This document shows positions 32,704 to 33,171 of a stretch of 33,171 bases of DNA, piece after piece. The notes under the pieces were generated by a model, which saw only the letters and a program-made list of their open reading frames with translations, ran no database searches and was not told where the DNA came from. Position numbers and translations under genes: made by a program. This stretch comes from Candidatus Flavonifractor intestinipullorum (lineage in GTDB: Bacteria > Bacillota > Clostridia > Oscillospirales > Oscillospiraceae): positions 1 through 33,171 of the forward strand of contig DWYC01000048.1 of NCBI GenBank assembly GCA_019118925.1, given 5' to 3'. Position 1 is the first letter of the stretch. Every line of letters starts with the position of its first letter.

Positions 32704-33171
32704 TCACGCCTCTTCCCGCTGGGCCAGGAAGTCCTTGATATGGTCGATCTGCTGCTGGACGCTCTCCGCCGCCGGGCCGCCGTAGACCTTGCGCCCATTG
32801 ACGCAGGTATTCAGCTCCAGGGCCTGGTACACGTCCTCGTCAAAGATCTGAGAGACCGCCCGGAAGTCCTTCAGCGGCAGAGTGTCCAGCGTCTCGCCGG
32901 TCTTGATGCAGAAGTTGACCAGTTTGCCCACAATCATGTAGGCCTCCCGGAAGGGCATGCCCTTCTTGACCAGGTAGTCGGCGCAGTCGGTGGCGTTGAT
33001 GAAGCCGCCCGAGGCCGCCCGCTGCATGTTCTTGGCCCGGATGGTCAGGGTGTCCAGCATGGCCGTAAAGACCGGCAGGCAGAGCTCCACCGTGTCGATG
33101 GCGTCGAACACCGGCTCCTTGTCCTCCTGCATATCCTTGTTGTAGGCCAGGGGCAGGCCCTTCATGACGGT
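32704..33171 (-). CDS. argH: Argininosuccinate lyase, C-terminal part (5' end beyond window)
   Basis: The open frame enters at the right edge and ends at a TGA at 32706-32704, giving the last 155 or so residues. TVMKGLPLAYNKDMQEDKEPVFD is the typical ArgH segment following the conserved GSSxMPxKxNP loop, which lies off the window. The remaining helices (ATDCADYLVKKGMPFREAY) match the family. It releases arginine and fumarate from argininosuccinate, the last step of the pathway. The gene continues beyond 33171. Confidence 0.95.
   Translation of the reverse strand, partial: TVMKGLPLAYNKDMQEDKEPVFDAIDTVELCLPVFTAMLDTLTIRAKNMQRAASGGFINATDCADYLVKKGMPFREAYMIVGKLVNFCIKTGETLDTLPLKDFRAVSQIFDEDVYQALELNTCVNGRKVYGGPAAESVQQQIDHIKDFLAQREEA

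Overview
The window looks like chromosomal DNA of a GC-rich, obligately anaerobic gut Firmicute of the Oscillospiraceae/Ruminococcaceae type (Flavonifractor-like). The basis is: strong AGGAGG-type ribosome sites and sigma-A promoters; short-form HisG paired with HisZ; a DUF4364 protein; a Clostridia-style Rex site in front of a lactate/malate dehydrogenase gene; and lipoproteins with Ser/Pro/Glu-rich linkers. This is inference from gene content; no 16S rRNA gene is present.

Left end (1-8.6 kb). A very large secreted multidomain family 3 glycoside hydrolase runs off the left edge on the minus strand (at least 1382 codons). It lies divergent from a LacI-type regulator that has lost its DNA-binding half. 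A repeat-bearing lipoprotein follows, then an L-lactate/malate dehydrogenase with a Rex-type operator over its promoter, then a PHP-family phosphoesterase.

Histidine operon (8.6-15.1 kb, minus strand). The order of transcription is hisZ-hisG-hisD-hisB-hisH-hisA-hisF-hisI-hisE, tightly packed with 1-7 nt overlaps, and with a textbook promoter and a terminator. hisC and a histidinol-phosphate phosphatase are missing from the cluster; the convergent PHP gene is a positional candidate for the phosphatase only.

Middle (15.1-23.4 kb). This part holds DUF4364, tRNA-Arg(ACG) followed by an unusual series of hairpins, Crp/Fnr and AraC regulators, and an MFS exporter sharing a divergent promoter with araC. 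It continues with a small AT-richer protein, an SDR oxidoreductase preceded by a possible 33-residue peptide gene, and a thiol-redox operon (DUF6132 membrane protein, CcdA, TlpA-like thioredoxin). It ends with a short XRE regulator, a decayed SLOG/DUF1273 gene that is easily missed, and a low-molecular-weight tyrosine phosphatase.

Right end (23.4-33.2 kb). glnS, a threonine-aldolase-family gene and a PsiE-like membrane protein form a plus-strand run. A perfect 34-bp palindromic terminator separates it from a convergent arginine operon read as argH (partial)-lipoprotein-argC-argJ-argB-argD-argF. The embedded lipoprotein gene is the odd member. With argJ present, acetyl groups are recycled from acetylornithine to glutamate; argG would be expected beyond the right edge.

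No insertion sequence, prophage, CRISPR array or rRNA gene was seen. The window is mostly ordinary core metabolism. The best leads are the redox operon, the Rex-controlled dehydrogenase with an unusual specificity residue, the lipoprotein inside the arginine operon, the two broken genes and the hairpin series after tRNA-Arg.
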